Part shown: in pieces, positions 29,052-41,741 of the stretch
Layout of the letters: every line of letters begins with the position of its first letter
How positions within the stretch are numbered: position 1 is the first letter of the stretch
Source of the DNA: Actinomycetes bacterium
Lineage (GTDB): Bacteria > Actinomycetota > Acidimicrobiia > Acidimicrobiales > RAAP-2
Reading direction: 5' to 3'
Length of the DNA stretch: 64,000 nucleotides
Assembly: GCA_021837305.1 (NCBI GenBank)
Contig: JAKBGV010000002.1
Location: 1-64,000 of the forward strand
Notes under the pieces: generated by a model
The model's database searches: none
Seen by the model: only the letters and a program-made list of their open reading frames with translations
What the model was told of the DNA's origin: nothing
Position numbers and translations under genes: made by a program

Positions 29052-29434
29052 GCGCGTTGTCGCGTTGTGACGAGGAACGCGACAACACTGGCGACGATGA
29101 ACAGCGCACCAACCGCCACCCACGGCCACGAGTTCGAATAGGTTCCTCCGGTCACGCCCCCGCCGCCGTTGGAGCTGAGGACGGTCCCCTGGGCAGGTCC
29201 GTTCATACGCGCACGAATGAAGAAGGGCAGTCCCCCAATTGAAACGAGAGCTGGCAATCCGAGACGAGAATCTGGCCGGCGCGACATGAACCAGGTGGCG
29301 GCTCCAGCCAAGGCGAGAACGAGAATCCCGATGCTCAGAATGCTTGCGATACCGGCCATCCACAGAGTTCCGACGAGTAGCCACCCGAAGAACATCGACC
29401 AGGACCGGTGAGCTTGCTCAGATGAGATAGACAT
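29048..29434 (-). CDS. small membrane protein inside the IS-like element
   Basis: 128 aa; MFFGWLLVGTLWMAGIASILSIGILVLALAGAATWFMSRRPDSRLGLPALVSIGGLPFFIRARMNG...WPWVAVGALFIVASVVAFLV. Confidence 0.7.
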   Translation of the reverse strand: MSISSEQAHRSWSMFFGWLLVGTLWMAGIASILSIGILVLALAGAATWFMSRRPDSRLGLPALVSIGGLPFFIRARMNGPAQGTVLSSNGGGGVTGGTYSNSWPWVAVGALFIVASVVAFLVTTRQRA

Positions 29435-29594
29435 CTCGAACCGCCTCCCTACTTGTCTGACCTCGTGAGTCGCCTGCTAACAGGAGGATAAGCGCAAACC
29501 CAGCCACGCCTGCTTCGATGTGATGGGTCATAGGACTAACCGTGCCGCCAAACGGCCATACCGCACCCCGTCTCGAGTTTTTTCGGACACCTTT

Positions 29595-29613
29595 CATCTC
29601 ACCCCAGGAGTAG
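29595..29613 (-). repeat. right terminal inverted repeat
   Basis: CATCTCACCCCAGGAGTAG, reverse complement of 27780-27798. Confidence 0.9.
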
Positions 29614-29757
29614 GGGGGGCGGGTAGGTTTTTACGGTCTACGCGCGCAGTACCGTACGAGCCGCGCGGAGCAACGGGTGCGTCGTGCTCGGGACTCGCCG
29701 CACGATCACCGTTCTCGAGACGAGCCCACGCTCGATGAGGTATGGCACCATGCAAGG

Positions 29758-30186
29758 GTGGCGTCGAAATGGGGGATGACACCGCGCCAAAGCATCGAGG
29801 CGATGTGTGCGCGGCGCGGGCGAGACGACGTGATCGCCGGGTGCGTCGGCCTGCTCGAAGGCCGAACGGTCGACGACGAACTCATCCTCACACTCGGTGG
29901 ACCGCACGCTCGACGCGTGCTCGATGGTTTTGAGGGTGGTCGAGAGGGCTACTGGCCACGGGTCTGGGCGGTGCGGGGACTTCTGCACGTCTTCGATGCG
30001 GTGGCGACGGACGCGGTCATCCGTGCTGGCACTGACGACTCGTGGCGGGTACGCGAGATGGTGGCCAAAGTCGTCGCCGCCCACCGTGTCGACGAAGCGG
30101 CCGAGGCCGTCGCCGGTCTGCTGGACGATCCCGTGGCCCGGGTCCGTCGCGCCGCTGAGCGGGCCCTTTCACGACTCGTTGACTGA
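29758..30186 (+). CDS. HEAT-repeat-like protein
   Basis: DAVIRAGTDDSWRVREMVAKVVAAHRVDEAAEAVAGLLDDPVARVRRAAERALSRLV. Confidence 0.75.
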   Translation: MASKWGMTPRQSIEAMCARRGRDDVIAGCVGLLEGRTVDDELILTLGGPHARRVLDGFEGGREGYWPRVWAVRGLLHVFDAVATDAVIRAGTDDSWRVREMVAKVVAAHRVDEAAEAVAGLLDDPVARVRRAAERALSRLVD

Positions 30187-30307
30187 AAGCCCGCGACGGT
30201 CCTCCGCGCGATCACCGCTCGTGTGGACCCCGAGGTGTCAGGGTGTCATCGTCATCGTGCGCCGCACCCTGCGCGTTGCGCACCGTGATGGGGTCGCGCT
30301 CCATGAG

Positions 30308-30706
30308 TCACTCGGTTGGCTCGTGGAAGCCGAACTGGCGGTAGAGACCATACGCGTCGTCGGTGTGCACGAGCCAGCGCATCGACGAGGGGTCGTCACG
30401 TGTCACCATCTCGTGCACAAGTGCCTTACCGAGCCCACGACCACGAACGGATTCGTCGATGTAGACGTCGCTCAGGTAGGCCATCGATCCGTCCGACACC
30501 GATCGCGCGAAACCGACGATGGCACCACCGTCGCGCCGATACGCACCGACGACGCGCGCGGCCGGGTCGACCTGGCGCTGCACATCCTCGCGACGTCGCC
30601 AACGCTGCCAGTGGGCCTGCCGCGAGAGAAAGGCCCACAGCGCCTCCCGGTCGACGCGCGCGACGTCGTCGTCGAGTTCGAATGCGTCGTCGATGATGAG
30701 TCTCAC
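30308..30706 (-). CDS. GNAT family N-acetyltransferase
   Basis: MAYLSDVYIDESVRGRGLGKALVHEMVTRDDPSSMRWLVHTDDAYGLYRQFGFHEPTE. Confidence 0.92.
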   Translation of the reverse strand: MRLIIDDAFELDDDVARVDREALWAFLSRQAHWQRWRRREDVQRQVDPAARVVGAYRRDGGAIVGFARSVSDGSMAYLSDVYIDESVRGRGLGKALVHEMVTRDDPSSMRWLVHTDDAYGLYRQFGFHEPTE

Positions 30707-30935
30707 GTGGCCGTACCCCGTTGCTCCGTATCCCGACAGTGCCGTTGTATGCGTGCGTCTCCACGTTCGAGACCGCCGTTGCGCCGTTTCACACCGAGGC
30801 TTGGCGGCCGTGCGCTCGCCACTCCTCCATCGCCTGGGTTGCCCACCTGATGGTCTCGGACCATCGATGACGAGCCGCATCGAATCGACTACCGGTCAGT
30901 CAACCCGTAAGCCTCGAGCGGTGGACATCGTCTGA

Positions 30936-31229
30936 CTAGCCGCCGAGCACCTGACCATCCGGTGCACGCTTGGCGTGCTGTGCGGGGAAGCACTCGTCAT
31001 TCTCTTGATCGATGAGTCCTGGTGGATCGACGTCATGACCGTGGTCGATGCGGGCTTCGGCGCAAGCACCTACGAGCTCGATCGGACGATGAAACACCGC
31101 CTCGATCGGTGACCCGAGCACCAGCTTGGTCGGACGGGACGACGAGGCGCCCGCGAAGGTGATCGCCGCCACGACCCCGATGGCGAGCACGACTCCTATC
31201 GCCAGCACGCGCCCCCGGGTGAACTTCAC
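30936..31229 (-). CDS. small membrane-anchored/secreted hypothetical protein
   Basis: VKFTRGRVLAIGVVLAIGVVAAITFAGASSSRPTKLVLG; single N-terminal hydrophobic segment. Confidence 0.55.
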   Translation of the reverse strand: MKFTRGRVLAIGVVLAIGVVAAITFAGASSSRPTKLVLGSPIEAVFHRPIELVGACAEARIDHGHDVDPPGLIDQENDECFPAQHAKRAPDGQVLGG

Positions 31230-31294
31230 GCAGTTCAGGTTATGGGCGCCAACCGACGGAGGGGCGATAACAGGTCGGCTTTGCTGAGATTTCG

Positions 31295-31927
31295 CTACGA
31301 GGAGGGCTTGGCCGCAACCACGTCGTTGAGCTGTTGGTGCAGATTGGCGAGGACCTGGTCCTTCTCGCCCTGATACAGACTCGTCGCGATCGAGATCCGG
31401 TCGGCCACCCAGTCCTCGAGTGAAGCACCGACGTGGACGACGGTGGGCTTCTGGCGGTTGGAGACGGAGATGACGATAGAGCCGCTGGATTGTTGGACGC
31501 CGAGCAACTTGGTGAAGAGGCATTCCGCGGTCTTCGTCGCCCCCTGGTAGACGATTCGCTGATCGGTGATGCTCAGCGCCCCGTGGTCGACGGCCGTGGG
31601 TTGTGGCTCGCCTTGGACGTAGTGGCCGTGGTTCACCCCAACGCGATATCGGACACTTCGCCCCTTGATCGAACCGATGGGAATGGAGAAGCCCTGGGAC
31701 GCTCCCTGCCAGTGCCCACCAACACTTCGCTCCTCGATCAAGCCGACGTTCTGGACCTGTCCGAGGAGAACCTCGCCCGGCTTAAGGAGTAGGCCATTAG
31801 CCTCGAGGACTTTAGAGCCGTCGATGACGTCGATCAATGACTGGTAAGCAGCGACGCGTTGACCCCACTGAGCCGTTGCATCCACCTGGGGGGCCGCTGC
31901 GGCACGCTCCTTAGATTTTCCAAACAT
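31295..31927 (-). CDS. conserved hypothetical protein
   Basis: 210 aa ORF, ALSITDQRIVYQGATKTAECLFTKLLGVQQSSGSIVISVSNRQKPTVVHVG (PH/GRAM-like pattern). Confidence 0.7.
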   Translation of the reverse strand: MFGKSKERAAAAPQVDATAQWGQRVAAYQSLIDVIDGSKVLEANGLLLKPGEVLLGQVQNVGLIEERSVGGHWQGASQGFSIPIGSIKGRSVRYRVGVNHGHYVQGEPQPTAVDHGALSITDQRIVYQGATKTAECLFTKLLGVQQSSGSIVISVSNRQKPTVVHVGASLEDWVADRISIATSLYQGEKDQVLANLHQQLNDVVAAKPSS

Positions 31928-32048
31928 TGGACACCTCCGTTCCAGAGCGTATGTCTCCAGTCGTGCTCGAACCAGGATGAGATACCGAATCGCCGACTCT
32001 GTTCACAGAGGCAAAGCACCGTGACCGTTGATGTCTCGCCTGTTCACT

Positions 32049-32879
32049 ACCATGGCAACGAGGAGGACCGTGCCCGACCTACTGTTCACTGCTTTCAGCA
32101 ACCGCTCCGACGCTGTCATCCTCGCCGACGAAGTCGGACGCCAGTTGCGCTCGGAGGGCATTGCGTCCGAGCTTTTGTTGCTGGACGACCTCGAAGTGCC
32201 CGCTAGCGGTGCTGACGCATTGGTGGTCAGTCTGGGTGGCGACGGAACATTCCTCAAGTCCGCTCGATTGGCCCACGAGCTCGGCGCTCGGGTGATGGCC
32301 GTCAACCTGGGCCGGTTGGGATTCCTGCTCAACGTGCCGGCGGCCGAACTGATCCACGACATCAAGCGATCGCTGCACGACCCACACGTCGTCGAGCGAC
32401 TGGCACTCCAGATCGACATGCCCAATCGAAACGATTCGGAGTTCGCTCTTAACGAGGTGGTGGTGGAACGTGCACACGCCGGCCACATGGTTCGCGTGTG
32501 CACGTTCGTGGACGACGACGAATATCTGACGTACTCCGCCGACGGTGTGATGGTGGCGACACCCACCGGCAGCACCGGCTATAACTTCTCCGCCGGTGGA
32601 CCGGTCCTCGACACGACGTTGCCCGTGATGGTGCTCACACCAATCGCCCCTCACTTCACGATCGACCGGTCGATCGTCGTCGGCGGCGACAAGGTCATCC
32701 GCCTGAACGCCGTGACGAAGTCCGCCGAAGTGGTCGCCGACGGACGAACGATCGGCTCGATCGAGCCGGGTGAGTCAATCAGCGTCTCACGCAGTCCCAA
32801 GCCTGTGCGGGTCGTCGAGACCCGCCGCTTCGAATTGGGGTTCCGACTGCGCGAGAGCCTCCGGGAAGGCCATGCCTAA
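32049..32879 (+). CDS. nadK: NAD kinase
   Basis: ADALVVSLGGDGTFLKSARLAHELGARVMAVNLGRLGFLLNV...TPTGSTGYNFSAGGPVLD. Confidence 0.96.
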   Translation, partial: TMATRRTVPDLLFTAFSNRSDAVILADEVGRQLRSEGIASELLLLDDLEVPASGADALVVSLGGDGTFLKSARLAHELGARVMAVNLGRLGFLLNVPAAELIHDIKRSLHDPHVVERLALQIDMPNRNDSEFALNEVVVERAHAGHMVRVCTFVDDDEYLTYSADGVMVATPTGSTGYNFSAGGPVLDTTLPVMVLTPIAPHFTIDRSIVVGGDKVIRLNAVTKSAEVVADGRTIGSIEPGESISVSRSPKPVRVVETRRFELGFRLRESLREGHA

Positions 32880-34461
32880 CGCCGAGCTGCTCGAGTTGTA
32901 CGCGCGCGGGCTCGGTGTCATCGATGAGGCGCGTGTCGAGTTCGGACCGGGGCTCAACGTCATCACCGGCGAGACGGGTGCCGGCAAGACGCTGTTGCTC
33001 GGTGCGCTGACACTCTGTCTGGGGGCCGACGCGGCGTCGGCGCGCCACGCCTTCGGCGACGACGTGCAAGTGGCCGCGGTGCTGCGCGACCGTTCCGGTG
33101 AAGAGGTGGTCTTCGGGCGAGAGAGTGGCGCGAATCGACGGGTGCGTAGCACGTTGAACGGCGTCGCCACCAGTGCCGAGGCGCTACGCGTGGCGGGGGA
33201 GTCACTGGTGACGATCCATGGTCAGCACGACTCGCTGACCTTGCGCAATCGCTCTGACATCCTTCGCCTCATCGACGACTTCGGTGGCGTGGATACGAGC
33301 GAACTCGAACGAGCACGCCGGCGGATCGTGGAGATCACACGACTGCGCGAGGTGCTCGGTGGTGATGAGCGGACGCGCGAGCGCGAGCTCGATCTGCTGA
33401 ACTTCCAACTCGAGGAACTTGAGGCGGCCAACTTGACCTCAGTCACGGAACTCGACGACGCGCTCGACCAGTTACGGGTGTGGACGTCGGTCCACGATGG
33501 GCGGGTCGCGGTGGTAGCGGCTATCGAGTCCTTCGACAGCGATCAGGAGGACGCCCTGCTGGCGGCCTTCGCCCGCAATGTCGCCACCCTCGCGTCGGTC
33601 ACGGGGCTCGATGACGCCGTGACGACGCTCGAGGCGTCCCTGGCCTCGGCTCGTGACGCCGTGCACGACCTGCGTGCGTTCGTCGATCGTGAGGACGTCG
33701 ACCCCGCGACCATGGCGCGTCTGGAAGCCCGCGTGGATCTTTTGCAGCGACTAGCGCGCAAGTACGGCGGGACGCTGGCGGCGGTCGTTGCCACGAGGGA
33801 GTCCCTCGAGCTCGAACGCGAACGGCTCACCAACGCCGAGGTGGAGTTGATCGCACTCGATCAGGAGCTTCGCGACCTTACAATGAGTGAGGCGACCCTC
33901 GCGGCGGCGGCCCGGCGAGAGCGCGAGGCGGCAGCCATAGCGCTCAGTGCGGCCCTGGGTTCCCAGCTGTCGCGCGTGGCCCTCGCGAACGCGTCGGTCC
34001 GCCTGAGCGTCGACGGACCCGATGGCTCCGACGTGCAACTGCTGTTCACGCCGAATCCCGGCCGGCCCGAAGGTCCTGTCCAGTCCTTGGCGAGCGGTGG
34101 CGAGTTGAGTCGATTACTGCTCGCGGTGGCCTTGGTCAGCGTGAGTGACGGGGTGGTGACCGTCTTTGACGAGGTCGATGCCGGGATCGGGGGACAGGTG
34201 GCCGAACAGATCGGCGACTGTCTGGCCGAAGTCGCCCGGGACCGACAGGTCCTCGCCGTCACCCACCTCGCCTCGGTCGCAGCGCGCGCCGACCATCAGT
34301 TCGTCATCGAAAAGGTCGTCGGCGCGCAGTCGACCACGACCACGGTACGCGAGGTGACGGGTACCGACCGGGTCTCAGAGATCGCCCGGATGCTCGCGGG
34401 CGACCACCTCAGTGACGAGGCCCGCGCCCTGGCTGAGCGGATGTTGGGTACCACGTCGTAA
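32872..34461 (+). CDS. recN: DNA repair protein RecN
   Basis: FGPGLNVITGETGAGKTLLLGALTLCLG; ASGGELSRLLLAVALV; VFDEVDAGIGGQVAEQIG. Confidence 0.97.
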   Translation: MPNAELLELYARGLGVIDEARVEFGPGLNVITGETGAGKTLLLGALTLCLGADAASARHAFGDDVQVAAVLRDRSGEEVVFGRESGANRRVRSTLNGVATSAEALRVAGESLVTIHGQHDSLTLRNRSDILRLIDDFGGVDTSELERARRRIVEITRLREVLGGDERTRERELDLLNFQLEELEAANLTSVTELDDALDQLRVWTSVHDGRVAVVAAIESFDSDQEDALLAAFARNVATLASVTGLDDAVTTLEASLASARDAVHDLRAFVDREDVDPATMARLEARVDLLQRLARKYGGTLAAVVATRESLELERERLTNAEVELIALDQELRDLTMSEATLAAAARREREAAAIALSAALGSQLSRVALANASVRLSVDGPDGSDVQLLFTPNPGRPEGPVQSLASGGELSRLLLAVALVSVSDGVVTVFDEVDAGIGGQVAEQIGDCLAEVARDRQVLAVTHLASVAARADHQFVIEKVVGAQSTTTTVREVTGTDRVSEIARMLAGDHLSDEARALAERMLGTTS

Positions 34462-36705
<2,244 letters not shown>

Positions 36706-36719
<14 letters not shown>

Positions 36720-37608
36720 GCGGCTCCTAGACGAGTACTTCGTCTGGTTGATCGTCGAGAAGGGTCGCAGTCGCGCCACGCTCGACGCCTATCGACGTGA
36801 TCTGGCGGCCTTCATCACCTGGACCACGGAACGCGGGAGCGGACCGCGTGACGTCCGTGCGGGCGACGTCGACGCGTACCTCGTCACCCTCCAGGACCGC
36901 GGTCGCGCCCCGTCGAGCATCGCGCGCGCGCTCGCCTCGCTACGGGGATGGTACGGATTCTTGGCCGATGAAGGGCTCATCGCGGTCGATCCGACGGTCC
37001 ACGTGCGTGGCACGCACCGCGGGCGCTCGTTGCCCCACCCCCTGGACGAGGCTGAGATGCTCACGCTGCTCGACTCGATTCCGAGCACCACGGCGCTCGA
37101 CAGACGGGACCGGGCACTCCTCGAACTGCTCTACGGTACGGGTAGCCGGGTCTCGGAAGCCGTCGGGGTTCGCATCGAGGACCTCGACTTCGACGAGGAG
37201 TTGATCAAGGTCACCGGCAAGGGCTCGAAGCAACGCCTCGTGCCGTTGGGTCGGGCGCTGCGCCGAGCGTTGGAGGAGTACCTCGAGCCAGCCGGCCGCG
37301 CCACGCTCTCCCAGACGCGCTCCTCGGTTCTCCTACTCAACGCTCGGGGCACACCGCTCTCGCGTCAGGGGGTGGACGCCATCATCGCGCGCCGGGCGCT
37401 CCAGGTGGGCATCGAACGAAACCGCATCAGCGCCCACGTGTTCCGCCATAGTTGTGCCACGCACATGCTTGCCCACGGCGCCGACATTAGAGTGGTTCAA
37501 GAACTGCTGGGTCACTCGTCCATCGCGACCACGCAGATCTACACCGCGGTATCGGTTTCGTCATTGCAGCAGGTTTATCGGGGAGCCCATCCGCGGGCCC
37601 ACGGCTAG
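36706..37608 (+). CDS. xerD: tyrosine recombinase XerD
   Basis: LLYGTGSRVSEAVGVRIEDLDF...HVFRHSCATHMLAHGADIRVVQELLGHSSIATTQIYTAVS. Confidence 0.95.
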
Positions 37609-37618
37609 GAGAGGGAAG

Positions 37619-38239
37619 TTGTCGAATTACGTCTACTTCTTTCTCGCGATCGTCCCGTCCATCGTGCTGCACGAGGTGAGCCACGGTTATGTGGCCAACT
37701 TCTTCGGTGATCCGACCGCCAAGGAGAACCACCGGCTCACGCTGAACCCCCTTCGTCACGTGGACCCATTCGGCACGGTGCTGCTTCCGGCTCTACTCAT
37801 CTTGAGCCACTTGCCGGCGTTCGGCTACGCGAAGCCCGTCCCGGTGAACATCAGCCGTCTGCGCAATCCGAGGCGCCAATCGCTCTACGTGTCCCTCGCG
37901 GGGCCCCTCGTCAATGTCATCTTGTCGGGTGTCGGCTATCTCATCAGCGAGCTCGCCATCCACGTCACGTACAGCTCGTGGATGCTGCAGTTCGGGGTCA
38001 CCTTTGGCATCGTGAATCTCACCCTCGCCGTGTTCAACCTGCTGCCGATACCACCACTGGACGGCTCGGCGATCATCGAGCGTTTCGTGCCGAATCGACA
38101 CCTGCCGAGTTACTACCGCTTTAGGATGAAGGCCCTGCCCATCGTCATGGTGCTGATCATCGTCGATTCGATGTTCCTGCACGTGGGCACAAACTGGCTG
38201 TACTCACTACAGAACTGGTGGATCAGCCTGCTCGTGTGA
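37619..38239 (+). CDS. site-2 protease family (M50) metalloprotease
   Basis: SIVLHEVSHGYVANFFGD (HExxH) and FNLLPIPPLDGSAI. Confidence 0.95.
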   Translation: MSNYVYFFLAIVPSIVLHEVSHGYVANFFGDPTAKENHRLTLNPLRHVDPFGTVLLPALLILSHLPAFGYAKPVPVNISRLRNPRRQSLYVSLAGPLVNVILSGVGYLISELAIHVTYSSWMLQFGVTFGIVNLTLAVFNLLPIPPLDGSAIIERFVPNRHLPSYYRFRMKALPIVMVLIIVDSMFLHVGTNWLYSLQNWWISLLV

Positions 38240-38256
38240 GGACTGGCGACGAGGCG

Positions 38257-39225
38257 CTACTGGAGCCCCATCGCCTCAGCGGCGCGCCGATAGGTCGCAC
38301 CGGCGAGGTGCTGTGCCTTCTCGGCGCCGTCGTTGGCGATGTCGTGTAGTTCAGGCCCGCCGGCGCGCAGCTCGCGATACCGTTCGGCGATGGGCGCGAG
38401 TTCGGCGATCATCAAGTCGGCAAGCTCGCGTTTCAAGTCGCCGTAGCGCGAAAAACGTGCGGCGACGGCGTCGGGTCGCTCCCCGCTGAAACCCGCGTAG
38501 ATCTCGAGCAGGTTGGCCAGTCCCGGCTTGTGCTCCCAGTCGAAGCGCATCTCGCCGTCGGTGTCGGTGACCGCCTTCTTCACCTTGCGCTCGATCGCCT
38601 CGGGCGGGTCCAGGACGTAAATGGTCCCGAGCGGGCTTGATACCGACTTGGACATCTTGCGAGTGGGTTCCTGGAGGTCCATGACCCGCGCGGCGGCGGG
38701 CGGTTGGACACCGACGGGAACAGTAAAGACCGTGCCGTAGCGGTTGTTGAACCGTTCGGCGAGGTCGCGCGCGAGCTCGAGGTGCTGGCGCTGATCGTCA
38801 CCGACGGGCACCTGGTCGGTCTGGTAGAGCAGGATGTCCGCCGCCATCAGGACGGGGTAGGTGAGCAGCCCCACGCGGTAGCCCTCCTGGCGCTCAGCCT
38901 TCTCCTTGAACTGGGTCATACGCGTGAGCTCGCCGTAGGTGGCCACACACTCGAGCAGCCAGCTGAGCTGGGCGTGGTAGGGCACGTGGCTCTGGACGAA
39001 GAGCGTGCAGCGCGACGGGTCCAGCCCCGCCGCGATCAACACCGCGAGCAGGTCGTCCGTCTGTGCGCGCAGCATCGCGGGGTCGATCTGGAGGGTGAGC
39101 GCGTGCAGGTCCACGACGCAGTAGAGCGAGTCGGTCGACTGGGTCGCCACCCACTGCTTGACCGCGCCGAGGTAGTTGCCGATGTGTAAGTCACCAGAAG
39201 GCTGGATACCCGAGAAGACGCGCAT
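38257..39225 (-). CDS. trpS: tryptophanyl-tRNA synthetase
   Basis: MRVFSGIQPSGDLHIGNYLGAVKQW; KMSKS (PTRKMSKSVSS). Confidence 0.98.
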   Translation of the reverse strand: MRVFSGIQPSGDLHIGNYLGAVKQWVATQSTDSLYCVVDLHALTLQIDPAMLRAQTDDLLAVLIAAGLDPSRCTLFVQSHVPYHAQLSWLLECVATYGELTRMTQFKEKAERQEGYRVGLLTYPVLMAADILLYQTDQVPVGDDQRQHLELARDLAERFNNRYGTVFTVPVGVQPPAAARVMDLQEPTRKMSKSVSSPLGTIYVLDPPEAIERKVKKAVTDTDGEMRFDWEHKPGLANLLEIYAGFSGERPDAVAARFSRYGDLKRELADLMIAELAPIAERYRELRAGGPELHDIANDGAEKAQHLAGATYRRAAEAMGLQ

Positions 39226-39278
39226 CTCGCAATTCTAGGTGTCCACTGCGGTGCGACCAGGTCCGGTAATCTGTCGCC

Positions 39279-40055
39279 GTGACTTACGTCGTGACGACGC
39301 CGTCGTTCAGTGGACCAATCGAGCTGCTCTTGCAACTGATCAGCCGACACGACCTCGACGTGCTCGAGATCCCCCTCAGTCCCATCGTCGACGAGTTCGT
39401 CGCCGCGCTGCGCGACGACGCCGTCGTCATCGAGGTCGACCAGCTCTCCGAGTTCTTGCTCATCGCGTCGATCCTCTTGGAGATGAAGAGCCAGCGACTC
39501 CTGCCCGGCCGCGACGACGCCGAGCCCGACGAGGAGTTCGTCGGCTGGGAGGAGCGCGACGTGCTGCTCGCGCGCCTGCTCGACCTGCGGACCTACGCCG
39601 CGGTCGCCGACACCTTCGTGTCCCTCTTTGACCGCGCGGGGCGATCCTTCCCGCGGCTACGGGGGATCGACGACGGATTTGAGATCCAGCCACCCGATCT
39701 GCTCGCCGGGGTCACCCCGTCGGCGCTCGCGCTCGCGTACCTGCGCGGCATCGAGGAGAAGCCCGTCGCGGTCGTGCGGCTCAACCACGTCACCGTGGAC
39801 GCCGTGACCGTCGCCGAGACCGTGGTCGCGCTCGCCCAACGACTCCCGTCACTCGGGCGCCTGTCGTTCCGATCACTGACGGGCACGCTCACCACGCGCA
39901 TCGAGATCATCGTGCACTTCCTCGCGTTACTCGAGCTTTGCAAGATGGGGCACGTGACCCTGGGTCAGGGACAGACCTTCGGTGATGTTGAGATCCTCTG
40001 GGTGAACGACGGGCCCGGACTGGAACTAGGAAGCGTGGACACCTATGAGGGATGA
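39279..40055 (+). CDS. scpA: segregation and condensation protein ScpA
   Basis: FSGPIELLLQLISRHDLDVLEIPLSPIVDEFVAAL...EFLLIASILLEMKSQRLLP. Confidence 0.96.
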   Translation: MTYVVTTPSFSGPIELLLQLISRHDLDVLEIPLSPIVDEFVAALRDDAVVIEVDQLSEFLLIASILLEMKSQRLLPGRDDAEPDEEFVGWEERDVLLARLLDLRTYAAVADTFVSLFDRAGRSFPRLRGIDDGFEIQPPDLLAGVTPSALALAYLRGIEEKPVAVVRLNHVTVDAVTVAETVVALAQRLPSLGRLSFRSLTGTLTTRIEIIVHFLALLELCKMGHVTLGQGQTFGDVEILWVNDGPGLELGSVDTYEG

Positions 40056-40635
40056 ACAGTCGTTGGAGCAGAAACTCGAGGCGATGCTCACCGTCGCCCT
40101 GGAGCCAATCTCGGCCGAGGAGTTGGCTGACGTCGTCGACCAGGACGCCGGGCGGGTCCGAGAGGCGCTTCGCGCGTTGCGTGAGGAGTACGAGCGGGAC
40201 CGGCGCGGCTTCACGATCAGCGAGTTGGCGAGCGGCTGGGTGATGCAGTCCTCGCCGGAGGTCGCCGAGTGGGTTACCCGCTTCGCCAACCGCGACGTGT
40301 CGCATCGACTCAGTTCCGCGGCCCTGGAGACTCTGGCCATCATCGCGTACCGGCAACCGATTTCGCGGGCTCAGATCACGGCGCTGCGCGGGGTCAACGT
40401 CGACGGGGTAACCCGATTGCTCGAGCAGCGCGGCTACATCGAAGAGCGCGGACGCGTGGCGGGACCGGGCCAGTCCATCCTCTACGGCACCACCGACCTC
40501 TTCTTGGACCGGTTGGGACTCGCGGCGTTGTCCGACTTGCCCCCAATCGAGCAGTTCATGGCACCGGTCGCAGTCGCCGATGAACTTCTCGCGAGTCTGC
40601 GCGATTCCGTGGACGACTTGTCTGAGGGGGCCTAG
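40045..40635 (+). CDS. scpB: segregation and condensation protein ScpB
   Basis: LSSAALETLAIIAYRQPISRAQITALRGVNVDGVTRLLEQRGYIEERGR. Confidence 0.96.
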   Translation: MRDEQSLEQKLEAMLTVALEPISAEELADVVDQDAGRVREALRALREEYERDRRGFTISELASGWVMQSSPEVAEWVTRFANRDVSHRLSSAALETLAIIAYRQPISRAQITALRGVNVDGVTRLLEQRGYIEERGRVAGPGQSILYGTTDLFLDRLGLAALSDLPPIEQFMAPVAVADELLASLRDSVDDLSEGA

Positions 40636-41373
40636 TTGGAAGGTGAGCGTCTCCAGAAGACCCTCGCGAGGGCCGGTTACGGATCGCGACGCTCGTGTGA
40701 ATTGCTCATTACCGAGGGTCGAGTGACCATCGACGGTCGCGTCGCCCAACTCGGCAACCGCGTCGACCCGGCGGTCAACATCATCTGCGTCGACGGCGCG
40801 CTGGCGGCGACCACACAGAACACCGTGTACTTCCTACTCAACAAGCCAGACGGCGTGGTCACAACGGCCTCGGACCCCCACGGCCGCACCACGGTGCTCG
40901 ACCTGATCAACTCGCCGGTGCGGGTCTTCCCGGTGGGTCGACTCGATATGAACACTGAGGGGCTCCTGCTGTTGACCAACGACGGACGTCTGGCCCACTT
41001 GCTCACCCACCCGAGCTCGCACATTGGTAAGGAGTACCTGGTGCGCGTCGAGGGCGACCCGTCGCCCGGCGCGATCCGACGTCTACGCGAGGGCGTGCAA
41101 CTTGACGACGGCGTCACGAGCCCGGCCCAGGTCAGCCGCGTGAGCGAGGGACTGTTGCGCATCGTGATCCACGAGGGGCGTAATCGGCAGGTCCGGCGCA
41201 TGTGCGCGGCGGTCGGTCACGACGTGACCCGTCTCGTTCGCACTCGCATCGGGCCCCTGCACGACGCGACCCTCGCTCCGGGCGCCTACCGCCAACTGTC
41301 AGTAGCCGAAGTGCGTCGACTTTTCGAAGCCGTTGGTATGACCGACGAGATGGCATCTACGATGCCTGCATGA
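40636..41373 (+). CDS. 23S rRNA pseudouridine synthase RluB family
   Basis: GERLQKTLARAGYGSRRSCELLITEGRVTIDG...VGRLDMNTEGLLLLTNDGRLAHLLTHP. Confidence 0.96.
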   Translation: MEGERLQKTLARAGYGSRRSCELLITEGRVTIDGRVAQLGNRVDPAVNIICVDGALAATTQNTVYFLLNKPDGVVTTASDPHGRTTVLDLINSPVRVFPVGRLDMNTEGLLLLTNDGRLAHLLTHPSSHIGKEYLVRVEGDPSPGAIRRLREGVQLDDGVTSPAQVSRVSEGLLRIVIHEGRNRQVRRMCAAVGHDVTRLVRTRIGPLHDATLAPGAYRQLSVAEVRRLFEAVGMTDEMASTMPA

Positions 41374-41741
41374 CTTCTGCCAAGATTCGAGCCGTGCGTG
41401 GCGCCACTACGTGCGCAGTCGACACGCCCGACGAGATCGCCGAGGCCACCCAGGAGCTCTTGACGATGCTGATGGCCCGTAACCAGCTCGACCATGATGA
41501 TGTCGTCAGCGTTATCCTCACCACCACGCCGGACCTGACTTCGTCGTTCCCGGCCACCTCCGCACGCGCCATCGGTTTCGGTGACATCCCGCTGCTGTGC
41601 GCCAGCGAGATCGCCGTACCGGGTTCGATGCCCCGGTGCGTACGTGTGCTGCTGCACGTCTACACCGACGCCGAACGAACCGACATCCATCACGTCTATC
41701 TGCGTGACGCCCGAACCCTGCGCGATGACCTCCCCGAGTGA
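41370..41741 (+). CDS. aroH: chorismate mutase AroH
   Basis: IRAVRGATTCAVDTPDEIAEATQELLTMLMARNQL...FGDIPLLCASEIAVPGSMPRCVRVLLHV. Confidence 0.95.
   Translation: MTSAKIRAVRGATTCAVDTPDEIAEATQELLTMLMARNQLDHDDVVSVILTTTPDLTSSFPATSARAIGFGDIPLLCASEIAVPGSMPRCVRVLLHVYTDAERTDIHHVYLRDARTLRDDLPE

Larger units (their letters stand above)
27772..29620. mobile_element. IS-like element with matching terminal inverted repeats
   Basis: Left end CTACTCCTGGGGTGAGATG (27780-27798) is the exact reverse complement of 29595-29613 CATCTCACCCCAGGAGTAG; flanked by C-run/G-run. Encloses a transposase-like gene. Confidence 0.85.
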
